Shown here: piece after piece, positions 55,293-63,160 of the stretch
Position numbering within the stretch: the stretch's first letter is position 1
Layout: each line of letters opens with the position of its first letter
DNA from: Candidatus Woesearchaeota archaeon
Lineage (GTDB): Archaea > Nanobdellota > Nanobdellia > Woesearchaeales > GCA-023898365
Assembly (NCBI GenBank): GCA_023898365.1
Contig: CP060219.1
Location: forward strand, 682,001-746,000
DNA: 64,000 nucleotides
Direction of reading: 5' to 3'
Program-made: the position numbers and the translations under genes
The notes under the pieces: model-generated
What the model was told of the DNA's origin: nothing
The model's database searches: none
The model's input: only the letters and a program-made list of their open reading frames with translations

Positions 55293-56333
55293 TTAACCTC
55301 CTGCTTTGGTGCATACCTTTGCTACACAGGTGCATGATCCTTGTGGGATTGCCGCACAATCAATTTCTGGTTGATCGTTGACGTGATAACACCCGCTGCA
55401 AAGATTGATGCACTCATTGTCTGTTTCGCATCCGGTGATTTGATTTTCTGTGTTTCCTAGATTAGGTGGTGTTCGCGTGCCTTCGTTGAGTTGATTAAGA
55501 GTAACGACGAGTTCTCGAAGAGATCGATATGCGTTTCTTACTTCATTGTTGACACGAACAACTTTTCCGTGTATCTCAGTTAATGCATTGTTATCAGAAA
55601 GATCTGTATTTTCAAGCATGCTATCGAGCTCCCGTACTGTTTCAGAAATGACACTGAGTTGTTGTCTGAGTGCGTCCGTGTCAAGTGAACTCACATCAAC
55701 TCCTTCTCCTTCAAGGATAAGTTTTTGTGTTTCAATACGTGCAAGTGCAGTTGTTGCTTTTTCAACGTACATCTTTGCTTTGGTAAGGGCAACAACCACG
55801 CCGTATTGTTTAGTGACGCGCGCAACCTGCGCAACTTCTGATCTGACTTCGCCAAGAACGCGCCGCGCATCTTCAACTGTTGCAAGTGTGGAAACGCCAG
55901 TTTGGAGTTCCTCGATTTTTACTAATCGTTCATCAAGATACTCTTGTGCTTGTACGTTATCATCACTTATTTGTTCTTTAACATATCTGACTCGTTCATT
56001 TTCTGCTTCAACTTTCTTTGCAAGATATGTTTGCAAATCAGTTAGTGCTTCTTGCGTATTTCCTTCTTGAATTTTTGCTTGCAGCTGTTCTTTTTCTTGA
56101 TTCCAATTCTCTTTTGCTGCTGCAACTTGTTCTTTTGCTTGAACGTACCGGGCTTTTGCTTCTCGATAATCTTCTTTTGCCTGCACATCCATGGTATGAA
56201 TTGTTGGGGATCTTGCCGCAACACTGATTCTTTCTTGTCCCATCGTAACTGAGACTGCATTCGTACTTTGCACTGCAGTTACTACGCCACTAAGAGCGAG
56301 AAGAACGCAAAGTAACACTATGATTTTTTTCAT
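55293..56333 (-). CDS. Secreted coiled-coil protein with Cys-rich C-terminus, 346 aa
   Basis: GGAGGT ~7 nt before ATG 56333 fixes the start. Signal peptide MKKIIVLLCVLLALSGVVTA. The main part is almost entirely heptad-like helix (EDYREAKARYVQAKEQVAAAKENW...), giving a long rod. The last ~45 residues hold eight cysteines (GCETDNECINLCSGCYHV...CAAIPQGSCTCVAKVC) resembling small disulfide-rich/metal-binding motifs. No family name. Could span or organise the surface layer together with the downstream lipoprotein. Confidence 0.82.
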   Translation of the reverse strand: MKKIIVLLCVLLALSGVVTAVQSTNAVSVTMGQERISVAARSPTIHTMDVQAKEDYREAKARYVQAKEQVAAAKENWNQEKEQLQAKIQEGNTQEALTDLQTYLAKKVEAENERVRYVKEQISDDNVQAQEYLDERLVKIEELQTGVSTLATVEDARRVLGEVRSEVAQVARVTKQYGVVVALTKAKMYVEKATTALARIETQKLILEGEGVDVSSLDTDALRQQLSVISETVRELDSMLENTDLSDNNALTEIHGKVVRVNNEVRNAYRSLRELVVTLNQLNEGTRTPPNLGNTENQITGCETDNECINLCSGCYHVNDQPEIDCAAIPQGSCTCVAKVCTKAGG

Positions 56334-56402
56334 CACACTACCTCCGAGCAAATATGGATTTTTTCTACAAATCAATGTTTAAAAAAGTTGTGCTTAAAAA
56401 TA

Positions 56403-56411
56403 CTTATAAAT
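56403..56411 (+). promoter_or_regulatory. TATA box of the PUA gene
   Basis: CTTATAAAT lies 26 nt (centre) upstream of ATG 56433, favouring it over GTG 56421 and implying a leaderless mRNA. Confidence 0.6.
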
Positions 56412-56432
56412 AAGTAATCGGTGAAGAAATGC

Positions 56433-56876
56433 ATGCAACGAAAGACGCTATCCAAATCTGAAATAAAAGAATTTTTCTCAACAGTCAACATTTCTCTACC
56501 ACTGACAAAAAAGGATGTGGTGGTGCGCTATGATGATCGCATCACGATAAATGAAAAATCTGCATTTTTTCAAGCTGAAAACTTGTGGTATCCAACATTG
56601 TGGTTAGTTTCTTCATACGCGCTTTCTTTGCCAAGAGTCATTGTTGACAAAGGCGCTATTCGGTTTGTCGTTAACGGTGCAGATGTGATGCGACCAGGCA
56701 TTGTCGCTGCTGATGAGTTTATGCAAGAAGAAACGGTGTGCATAGTTGATCAAGATCATGGCAAAAAACTAGGTATTGGCAAAGCACTTTTCTCATCAAA
56801 AGATCTCTTAGCTTTAGAGAAAGGAAAAGTGGTGCGCACTTTGCATGTTGTTGGCGACCAGTTTTGGAATACGTAA
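56433..56876 (+). CDS. PUA-domain RNA-binding protein
   Basis: 147 aa. The C-terminal ~80 residues are a PUA domain (LPRVIVDKGAIRFVVNGADVMRPGIVAADE... GKKLGIGKALFSSKDL...GKVVRTLHVVGDQFW); the N-terminal half matches the archaeal MCT-1/Tma20-like pre-PUA region (SKSEIKEFFSTVN...). Relatives bind rRNA/tRNA and act in initiation or recycling. Lies back-to-back with the S27ae end of the information-processing cluster. Confidence 0.87.
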   Translation: MQRKTLSKSEIKEFFSTVNISLPLTKKDVVVRYDDRITINEKSAFFQAENLWYPTLWLVSSYALSLPRVIVDKGAIRFVVNGADVMRPGIVAADEFMQEETVCIVDQDHGKKLGIGKALFSSKDLLALEKGKVVRTLHVVGDQFWNT

Positions 56877-56905
56877 AGAATACAAGGTTAAACAAGAAAA
56901 AATAA

Positions 56906-57127
56906 TTACTTTCTTTCCATGTAACCGCACTTACCACAGGTAAGACGATCTTTATGATCTGCTAAGAAAACGCCTGAACCACATTTGGCACAAGTCTTTT
57001 TTTTACGTTTGAAAGAATCGCCTGAAACATCGTAGAGGGTGTGGAGTTTTTGCGACGGTTTTTTCTTCTTACCGGTGGTCTTCGCTGGACCTTTTGCTGC
57101 TCCTCCGCCTTTCTTTTTCGCTGCCAT
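56906..57127 (-). CDS. rps27ae: 30S ribosomal protein S27ae
   Basis: 73 aa. Zinc finger [24 protein letters not shown] with all four cysteines. The N-terminal ~28 residues are Lys/Gly/Ala-rich ([15 protein letters not shown]), longer than most archaeal homologues and similar in composition to the H1-like tracts nearby. Follows S24e after 2 nt. Confidence 0.96.
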   Translation of the reverse strand: MAAKKKGGGAAKGPAKTTGKKKKPSQKLHTLYDVSGDSFKRKKKTCAKCGSGVFLADHKDRLTCGKCGYMERK

Positions 57128-57129
57128 GT

Positions 57130-57432
57130 TTATTCCTCTTCTTTCTTCTCTTCTGCGATGAGATTATGTTTTTTGAGAACATATTTTGGCTCAATGACTT
57201 TCATGTCTTCCGCATTGTCATAGACGAACGCAGTTACTTCTGCTGATCCTTCGCCAAAATGATTATAGATTGATTTAATGATGAGGAGTTCTTTTGCAGC
57301 TTTGAGAAGTTTAGCAAGTTCTTCCCTTACTTCTTCTCGCTTTGGTGTTGCTCCATCGAAGAAAATTTTAACTTCGACTTCTTTTCTTGAGAGAAGCGGT
57401 CTTGCATATTCTTTTTGCACGTCAACTTTCAT
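57130..57432 (-). CDS. rps24e: 30S ribosomal protein S24e
   Basis: 100 aa. [33 protein letters not shown]... matches eS24; the conserved LLSRKEV and [18 protein letters not shown] segments are present, with an acidic KKEEE tail. Part of the Rpo7-Spt4-S24e-S27ae order conserved in many archaea. Starts one base after Spt4 ends. Confidence 0.96.
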   Translation of the reverse strand: MKVDVQKEYARPLLSRKEVEVKIFFDGATPKREEVREELAKLLKAAKELLIIKSIYNHFGEGSAEVTAFVYDNAEDMKVIEPKYVLKKHNLIAEEKKEEE

Positions 57433-57433
57433 C

Positions 57434-57619
57434 TTACTTTACCTTGATGGCATACTCACCTTTGACAGTGATGCCCATTTCTTGCGCGACAAGAGATTCT
57501 TTCGCGTCATGAATATAAACGAAACCTTGCCAGTTGGTAGCAAGTGACTGCTTTTTGCAAAGCGGGCACACATCGCCTTCAACAAGCGCTTTATCGTTTC
57601 GACATGCTTTCTTCTTCAT
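57434..57619 (-). CDS. spt4: Transcription elongation factor Spt4 (RpoE2) with one zinc ligand changed
   Basis: 61 aa. MKKKACRNDKALVEGDVCPLC...WQGFVYIHDAKESLVAQEMGI...GEYAIKVK matches Spt4, partner of Spt5 at the RNA polymerase clamp. The usual CxxC...CxxC zinc site reads CRND...CPLC here, so the second Cys is Asp. ATG 57619 is chosen by family length; longer starts overlap rpo7. Confidence 0.92.
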   Translation of the reverse strand: MKKKACRNDKALVEGDVCPLCKKQSLATNWQGFVYIHDAKESLVAQEMGITVKGEYAIKVK

Positions 57620-57651
57620 AATGACCTGGAATGAAAGTTCATTTAAAAAAC

Positions 57652-58197
57652 TTATTTTTTCTTGGAGAGATCTTCTGAAACCCATTCAAGCTTTCCAAGG
57701 CCTGGTTGGCGCATGGTTAACCCAAAGCGTGGATTGAGTTGATCCTTAAATGAAACTGCGATAACTTTTGCAAGGCATTTATCACCAATTTTAAGTGTTC
57801 GCTTTGTTTCTTTTCCAAGTAAGGCTTTATCTTTTGAGAAGGAAACATAATCATTCATTGCTTGAGAAATATGGATCATGCCATCGACGGGACCCATGCT
57901 AAAGAAAACGCCGAAATCAGCAATGTCTTTAACTCTACCAATCATGATCTCTTTTAATTCTGGTTGGAAAACGATGAGAGTGAATTCAGTATCATAATAC
58001 ACGCCACCATCTCCCATGATGATTACGCCTTCACCAATTTTTTCAACAGAAGAAACTTCGACAACAACGCCAAGATCTTTAGAAATAAAACCGTTGAATT
58101 TCGCCTTGACTTCGTTGATGATTCCAGCTGAAACATCTTCGCCGAGTCGTTCTGGTGAAACCCGAACGTGATCCTTGACTTTTACGCGATAATACAT
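57652..58197 (-). CDS. rpo7: DNA-directed RNA polymerase subunit Rpo7 (RpoE1)
   Basis: 181 aa, normal length. YYRVKVKDHVRVSPERLGEDV is the N-terminal RNP-like domain that contacts the core; VGRVKDIADFGVFFSMGPVDGMIHISQ is the S1 domain for nascent RNA. With Rpo4 it forms the stalk. Its ATG overlaps the PIN stop (TAATG). Confidence 0.96.
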   Translation of the reverse strand: MYYRVKVKDHVRVSPERLGEDVSAGIINEVKAKFNGFISKDLGVVVEVSSVEKIGEGVIIMGDGGVYYDTEFTLIVFQPELKEIMIGRVKDIADFGVFFSMGPVDGMIHISQAMNDYVSFSKDKALLGKETKRTLKIGDKCLAKVIAVSFKDQLNPRFGLTMRQPGLGKLEWVSEDLSKKK

Positions 58198-58571
58198 TAT
58201 ATACCCAGAATTCGCTTTTGCTTTATAAACATTACTCTTATGCCCCGTTCCGCACATGCTTTTTTGAGCAATTTATCGCTTGTAATCACCACCTCTTGCG
58301 TGGTAAGCTCTAAAAAGGCGTCATCGGCAGTCTGGAACGAGTTTTTTCCACGCAGGGGAACTTGTTCCTTTGCAATTATTTGTTGTGCCACGCGGGCATA
58401 TTGGCCTCTTTTCGAGTCTTCTTTCGCAAGGCGCGCCAATTCTTTTTCGACAGCAGCGTGTAACGCAATAACGCATGGCTCAAGCACGACCCGTTTTATC
58501 TCTTCAAAGAGTGAGAACGTGCCACTACCAACGGCTAGCCATACATTTGTATCAGGATAAATCGTGGTCAT
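58197..58571 (-). CDS. PIN-domain protein (archaeal COG1412-like)
   Basis: 124 aa. TIYPDTNVWLAVG gives the first catalytic Asp, the central helix has ELARL, and TADDAFLEL plus VITSDKLLKKAC give the later acidic residues of a metal-dependent ribonuclease fold. In many archaea a PIN protein of this group sits just before rpoE1; presumed rRNA/tRNA processing. Overlaps DHH by ATGA and Rpo7 by one base. Confidence 0.88.
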   Translation of the reverse strand: MTTIYPDTNVWLAVGSGTFSLFEEIKRVVLEPCVIALHAAVEKELARLAKEDSKRGQYARVAQQIIAKEQVPLRGKNSFQTADDAFLELTTQEVVITSDKLLKKACAERGIRVMFIKQKRILGI

Positions 58572-59590
58572 GAGAGTAAGGTGCTTAAGCGTTTTTTTAG
58601 GAGAGGAAACTCTTCAGCAATGATTGAGCCGCCGCATGCATGCGTATGGCCTCCCCCACTTCCTTGGAGGCCTTCAAGAGCAATTTTTAACGCGCTGGCA
58701 AGGTCCTTTGTGGTGTTTCTTGCAGAAAATGCAATTTGATCTCCTTTTTGTCTGCCAATAAGGACTGTTTTTTCAGGATACCTAATGAGTAATTCGTTTG
58801 AAAGATCTCCTGTAAATGATAATCCTTCATCTTGATACACGTGAGACACGAGTGGGCTTCTGGTCGCTTTAATTTGTCTTCTGATTTTATCGTACTGCAC
58901 TTGAATTTTTTCTGCGTATCGGTACAAAAATTTACCTTGCGACGTTGTTTGTTCAAGAATTTCACTCGCTTCTTTAATGCGCGTCATAATTTTGATGTTT
59001 TTTTTCACATCCTTTGTTGGTCCTTTCAAAATGAAATTGATCATGCGCACAAACGATCCCCAAATCGTGTCAAGATAGATGTCTTCCTGCTTGGTGACTG
59101 AAGGAGGGATTACTCCAGGATATGCTTTTTTGAACTCTGCAAGGTGATGTGTTTGCCAATCGCCAATGATGCCGGTCATCGCAATCCACAAGGGTCCGCC
59201 AGCTAATTCATACGCCCAGTACGCAGTGCACGAATTATCTTCATCATTAAACATACGTGGGTTAAAATAGGTGCACCCGGTGACTTGTTGCACCGGGTGA
59301 TGATCTAAGTAGAAGACAGGTGCTTTGCACGCATCAATGAACTCTTGCTCCACAACAGGTTTGTCAAGAATGAAAATGACATCCGGATGGTAACTGTTTA
59401 TTTTGTCAATAAATGGTTCATTGTAGGTAACATGAAGTTTTTGCATGATGCCTTTACCTTCTTTTACAAAGTGATACAAGAGAAGAAAACTTGAAAGACC
59501 GTCTGTATCCCCATCAAAAATGTATACTGGCCTCTGAGCGTTTTGTAATGCTTCTTTAAATTTTTTAATCAGCGCTTCTTTTTTCTCCAT
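58568..59590 (-). CDS. DHH-family phosphoesterase (RecJ/GAN-like)
   Basis: 340 aa from ATG 59590 (MEKKEALIKKF); CCTTATAAATATTT (minus) ~25 nt upstream fits as TATA. Motifs: YIFDGDTDGLSS (metal site), FILDK, FYLDHHP (DHH), and the DHHA1 GGGHTHACGG. Such archaeal proteins are ssDNA or oligonucleotide exonucleases, some in the CMG replisome; the exact class is not resolved. It heads the coupled DHH-PIN-Rpo7-Spt4-S24e-S27ae run. Confidence 0.92.
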   Translation of the reverse strand: MEKKEALIKKFKEALQNAQRPVYIFDGDTDGLSSFLLLYHFVKEGKGIMQKLHVTYNEPFIDKINSYHPDVIFILDKPVVEQEFIDACKAPVFYLDHHPVQQVTGCTYFNPRMFNDEDNSCTAYWAYELAGGPLWIAMTGIIGDWQTHHLAEFKKAYPGVIPPSVTKQEDIYLDTIWGSFVRMINFILKGPTKDVKKNIKIMTRIKEASEILEQTTSQGKFLYRYAEKIQVQYDKIRRQIKATRSPLVSHVYQDEGLSFTGDLSNELLIRYPEKTVLIGRQKGDQIAFSARNTTKDLASALKIALEGLQGSGGGHTHACGGSIIAEEFPLLKKRLSTLLS

Positions 59591-59630
59591 GGATTCTCCT
59601 GGTCTGGACAAATATTTATAAGGATTTGCC

Positions 59631-60143
59631 TTAGCTGAGGATGAGGTTAAATGGTGCGGTGACAAGAACAACATACGCTCCGACAAACAGCACGCTTAGG
59701 GTTACAGGGATCCATCGTTTTTTGATAAACGAGCTGCAAAGAGCGCTGAGTAATGCTCCAAGAAGCGCCCAGCTACTTGAAAAGAACAGTTTACCCTTAT
59801 AGTCTTGTTTTATGTTCTCAGGAAATGAAGAGGTGACTGTTTCTTCTTTGTTGTTGAGCACCATTTGTGTTTTGAGCTCATAGGTGCCAAAAGGAACTGC
59901 TCTTACGTTACACGTGGTGTGCAGGGTGACGCGATCACCTGGTTCTAGACTTTCTTCGCCAAACGATTTGTCACAAAAGGTGCCTGCTACTTGTGCTGAT
60001 GGTCGCAAGATAAGTTCTGCATCACCTTGTGCGCTGCGTAAAATGAAACTATCACAAAACGTCGTATTCGCAGATATGGTGCAGGCATAACTACTTGCGA
60101 TCATGGCAAAGAAAAGCACGCCTGCAAGGAAGTATTTCATCAT
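59631..60143 (-). CDS. Exported protein with two C-terminal membrane helices, 170 aa
   Basis: Signal peptide MKYFLAGVLFFAMIASSYA, then a ~95-residue beta-rich exported domain with four cysteines (ACT, FCDS, FCDK, TCN), and helices around residues 120-140 and 145-165 separated by KKRW. No family recognised. Start overlaps the stop of the 648-aa coiled-coil gene (ATGA). Confidence 0.78.
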   Translation of the reverse strand: MMKYFLAGVLFFAMIASSYACTISANTTFCDSFILRSAQGDAELILRPSAQVAGTFCDKSFGEESLEPGDRVTLHTTCNVRAVPFGTYELKTQMVLNNKEETVTSSFPENIKQDYKGKLFFSSSWALLGALLSALCSSFIKKRWIPVTLSVLFVGAYVVLVTAPFNLILS

Positions 60144-62086
60144 GCATACGGTATGCTGCTTGAAAGCTCTCCAAGACGAATGTCATCGTAGAGTTCCCTG
60201 ATTGCATCGTAAATCATCATCCGTTCTTCTTTGTTAAACGGTGTCGATTCAAAAGATTCTTTGATAGCCATGTAATCTTTTTTTGCTTCATCAAAATTCT
60301 TTTCTTCTATTTTCTTTTTACAGGCATCAATAAGGGTAAAGAACTTGCTATGCTTAAACTCCATTTGCTTGGTGAATTTATCTTGTTTTCCAAATGGGTT
60401 GACTTCATCAATTTCGTCAAGTTTTTTCTCAATGTATTTATGGAACCCAACTGTTTCGATATTCTTGCGCATATCGTCCATCTTCTTTTCTGCTTCTTTG
60501 ATATAATCAAGAATTTCTTGTTCCTTTGCAAGACTGAGACGAACTTGTTCTTCACGTTTACGCATGGATGCGTCGTGTTCTTGTTTATGTTTTTCAAACA
60601 AATCAGTTTTCTTTTCAAGCTCTCCAAGTTTTTGCGTGTATGCGGCTTGAAGTGAACGCAAGCGATCAGATTCTTTTTTAATTTCAAGTTCTTGCGCTGC
60701 TTTGAGTCGTTTTAGTGAAAGTGTTCCTTGTGAAAGAATGCCTTCTTGTTTTTTGATGTGTGCTGCTAATGCTGCTTTTTCTTTTTGATATGCGCGTTCA
60801 TCATTTTGTAGTTTTGCAAGTCTGACTTCATATGCCGTTTTTGTTTCTTGCGCTTCTTTAACTTTTGCTAGCATTGCAAGTCTTTCTTGTTCAAGTCGTT
60901 TTTCTTTTGTTTGTATAAGTTTTTCTTGCGTTTCAAGTGTCGCCATTTTTGACCGCACTTCTTTTTCTTTTGCTTCAAGGTCTGCTAGTTGCCTTTGCTT
61001 AAGCGCTCTAAACTCTTTTTCTTGGCGATGGGTTAATTCTCTCGCATGTTCTTCTTGATGAATAGTCTTATGGAGTTGCGCAAGTTCTTTCTTGTACAGA
61101 TCATCTCCTTTTTTCGCAAGTAGCGTCAAGTACGCGTCAAGCTCAGCTTTGAACTTCTTTACCGCTTGCTTTTCGTCTGTGTGTTTAATGCGAGACAGAA
61201 GGAATGCTTCTAATTCTTTTTTGCTGGTAAGTGCTCGTGCAAACGTTGGCGCACTCGTTTTTTCTAAAATTTTTAATGCGTCTTGTAATGATTTCGCTAT
61301 GGTGCCATCTTGTTTGGTGAAAAGATTCCTTATCTTTGTTTCAGGAGTTATTGTTTTGAGCGCTGCAATTGATTTTTTGTTTTTTGCTTGCAACTCTTTA
61401 AATGGATTTGGCGGTGCTTTTAGTGTTGTATGTTTTTTCACTATTTTTTTCTTAGCTCCTTTTTTAACGGCAACTTTTTTCTTCGCCACCTTTTTTTTGA
61501 GTTGCGTTTTCTTAATCGCTTTTTTCACGGCAACTTTCTTTTTCGCAACTTTTTTCTTAAGAGGAACTTTCTTTACTGCTTTCTTCTGAGGAGCACTCAC
61601 AATCTTCTTTTTTGCAATGTTTACTTTGAGTGGTTTTTTCATAACCACTTTCTTGTTTGCTTTTGTCGCCTTTTTTATTGCAGGTGACGTTTTCTTTTTT
61701 GCATCAATCGGTTTTGCTTTTGCCGCTTCACGTAATTTATCTAGTTTTCCAGTCTTTATTGTTTTTCGTAACTTCGCAATTTCATTTGGTTCAGAAGATG
61801 CCTTTTCAAATGAGCGAGAAATACTTACTGGTTTTTTTTCAGGAAGTTCAAGGGCTTCGCGGAGTTCATCAATGCTGACATCCGCGTTTTTTCCTTTAAA
61901 GAGTTTGTTGAAGAGGCCTGCTTTTTTTTCAGGAGTTTTTGTAGCGGGTTCAGGAGCACCTTTCCAAAACGAAGAACTATCTGCTTTTGTGCTGCTTTTT
62001 TCTTTAGTTGCAGTCTTTTTTGGTGGCTCGGGGACACCAATTGTTTTCGGCCTACTTGGTGGTCTAATTATGTTTTCCTCAACCAT
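60140..62086 (-). CDS. Coiled-coil protein with H1-like Lys/Ala repeat region, 648 aa
   Basis: Residues 1-~90 are Pro/Lys-rich; ~100-235 are LKKKVAKKKVAVKK-type repeats; ~330-590 form a long coiled coil (LERQRLA, KQRQLADLEAKEKEV..., QEKLIQTKEKRLEQERLAMLA); ~590-640 is a small helical domain. Such a layout (basic tail plus SMC-like rod, no ATPase) resembles a DNA-bridging or cytoskeletal scaffold; no named family. It is translationally coupled to the membrane protein 59631-60143, so membrane linkage is conceivable. Confidence 0.82.
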   Translation of the reverse strand: MVEENIIRPPSRPKTIGVPEPPKKTATKEKSSTKADSSSFWKGAPEPATKTPEKKAGLFNKLFKGKNADVSIDELREALELPEKKPVSISRSFEKASSEPNEIAKLRKTIKTGKLDKLREAAKAKPIDAKKKTSPAIKKATKANKKVVMKKPLKVNIAKKKIVSAPQKKAVKKVPLKKKVAKKKVAVKKAIKKTQLKKKVAKKKVAVKKGAKKKIVKKHTTLKAPPNPFKELQAKNKKSIAALKTITPETKIRNLFTKQDGTIAKSLQDALKILEKTSAPTFARALTSKKELEAFLLSRIKHTDEKQAVKKFKAELDAYLTLLAKKGDDLYKKELAQLHKTIHQEEHARELTHRQEKEFRALKQRQLADLEAKEKEVRSKMATLETQEKLIQTKEKRLEQERLAMLAKVKEAQETKTAYEVRLAKLQNDERAYQKEKAALAAHIKKQEGILSQGTLSLKRLKAAQELEIKKESDRLRSLQAAYTQKLGELEKKTDLFEKHKQEHDASMRKREEQVRLSLAKEQEILDYIKEAEKKMDDMRKNIETVGFHKYIEKKLDEIDEVNPFGKQDKFTKQMEFKHSKFFTLIDACKKKIEEKNFDEAKKDYMAIKESFESTPFNKEERMMIYDAIRELYDDIRLGELSSSIPYA

Positions 62087-62191
62087 GAAACTCCCTCAGT
62101 TTAAAAGCAGCGTACCGAGTATAAAAACTTTGCGCTACTCCTTTCAAGAAATAACAATACCTTTAAATGTCTCTTTTCTTTGCAGATTTGA

Positions 62192-62521
62192 ATGGAAGAG
62201 CAACTTGATGCGTTCGCCGACCAAGTATCCAGTATGGAGAAACGTTTGCTTGCGCTCGAAAAAACGATGATCACGCTTGATGAGCTCACGTTGTTTCGGG
62301 AGAGGTTTTCCATCCAAGAAGGAGCAAAACTTTCCTCGTCTCTTTCTTTGCTTCGAGACCATTCAACATCGCTGGGTATGAGTATTTCTCTTCTCTCATC
62401 AGAGTTTGACCAGATGAAATTGCTTTTGAAAAACTGCGTGGTGCGAGAGCAATTTGACGTGCTTAAGAAAAAAGTAGAAGCAATTCCTTTTGAACAATTC
62501 GTTGTTCGCTCACTTTTATAA
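62192..62521 (+). CDS. Small coiled-coil protein, 109 aa
   Basis: MEEQLDAFADQVSSMEKRLL is a heptad-rich helix repeated through most of the length; acidic, no cysteines beyond one, no membrane segment. TATA CCTTTAAAT ~26-29 nt upstream. Divergent from the 648-aa coiled-coil gene across a ~105-nt shared promoter region, and 17 nt before DUF357. No family recognised. Confidence 0.72.
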   Translation: MEEQLDAFADQVSSMEKRLLALEKTMITLDELTLFRERFSIQEGAKLSSSLSLLRDHSTSLGMSISLLSSEFDQMKLLLKNCVVREQFDVLKKKVEAIPFEQFVVRSLL

Positions 62522-62538
62522 TTTTTGAGGTTTACTGT

Positions 62539-62850
62539 ATGGATACTGACCAGGAAAAAAAAATAGATCGCATCACTGAAGAAAAGCTCGCCAAGTATTT
62601 TGCAATTACTCGAGAAGCAATAGCCATGATTGAAGAAAAAGGGTTTGCCTCAGGAAAAGAAGATGACGCTCGCGAAGTGCTTTCTATGGCACAAAATTAC
62701 CTTTCGGACGCCACTACCCATTTTTATCCAAAACAAGACTTTGTCAACGCGTTTGCCGCCATAAATTACGCGCATGGTTGGCTTGACGCTGGAGCACGTT
62801 TAGGGCTCTTTTTAGTCCACGATTCTCGCCTATTTACTGTTGATGATTGA
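62539..62850 (+). CDS. DUF357 family protein
   Basis: 103 aa. Helical; EEKLAKYFAITREAIAMIEEKG and the conserved FVNAFAAINYAHGWLDAGARLGLF mark DUF357, an archaeal family of helical-bundle proteins with no assigned function. Co-transcribed with the small coiled-coil protein. Confidence 0.9.
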   Translation: MDTDQEKKIDRITEEKLAKYFAITREAIAMIEEKGFASGKEDDAREVLSMAQNYLSDATTHFYPKQDFVNAFAAINYAHGWLDAGARLGLFLVHDSRLFTVDD

Positions 62851-62928
62851 CTCATGCTCTGTTGACTTGTCTGATCTTACAATTCGAGAACAAATAATTA
62901 TATAAATACCTGCAATAAAAATCCTTCC

Positions 62929-63123
62929 ATGCCTGAGAAAGATGAAAACGAAGAAGCATTCGATGAACTTGATTCTGAAGAAGTTCAAGAAGCACTTGTC
63001 GAAGACGATGAAATAGATGGTGCTGAAGAAGGGGTTATCCGCGGTTATTACGAAGAGAAGAAAAAGAAAAAGGATGACAAACCCTCAAAAGGCGACCAAA
63101 TGTACGAAGAATCGTTCGGTTGA
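62929..63123 (+). CDS. Acidic 64-aa hypothetical protein
   Basis: MPEKDENEEAFDELDSEEVQ, strongly acidic and then a KKKKKDDKPSKG basic patch; probably disordered except a short amphipathic helix. ATTATATAAATA (~62894-62907) is a good TATA box at ~28 nt, so it is expressed from its own promoter. No family recognised. Confidence 0.7.
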   Translation: MPEKDENEEAFDELDSEEVQEALVEDDEIDGAEEGVIRGYYEEKKKKKDDKPSKGDQMYEESFG

Positions 63124-63160
63124 TAAGAAATTATTTTTTCACTTCTTTTCTTTGCTTATG

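Noticed and set aside
58168..58560. Plus-strand frame opposite the PIN gene
   Set aside because: The PIN protein has a recognised fold, catalytic acidic residues and coupled neighbours; the opposite frame has none of these.
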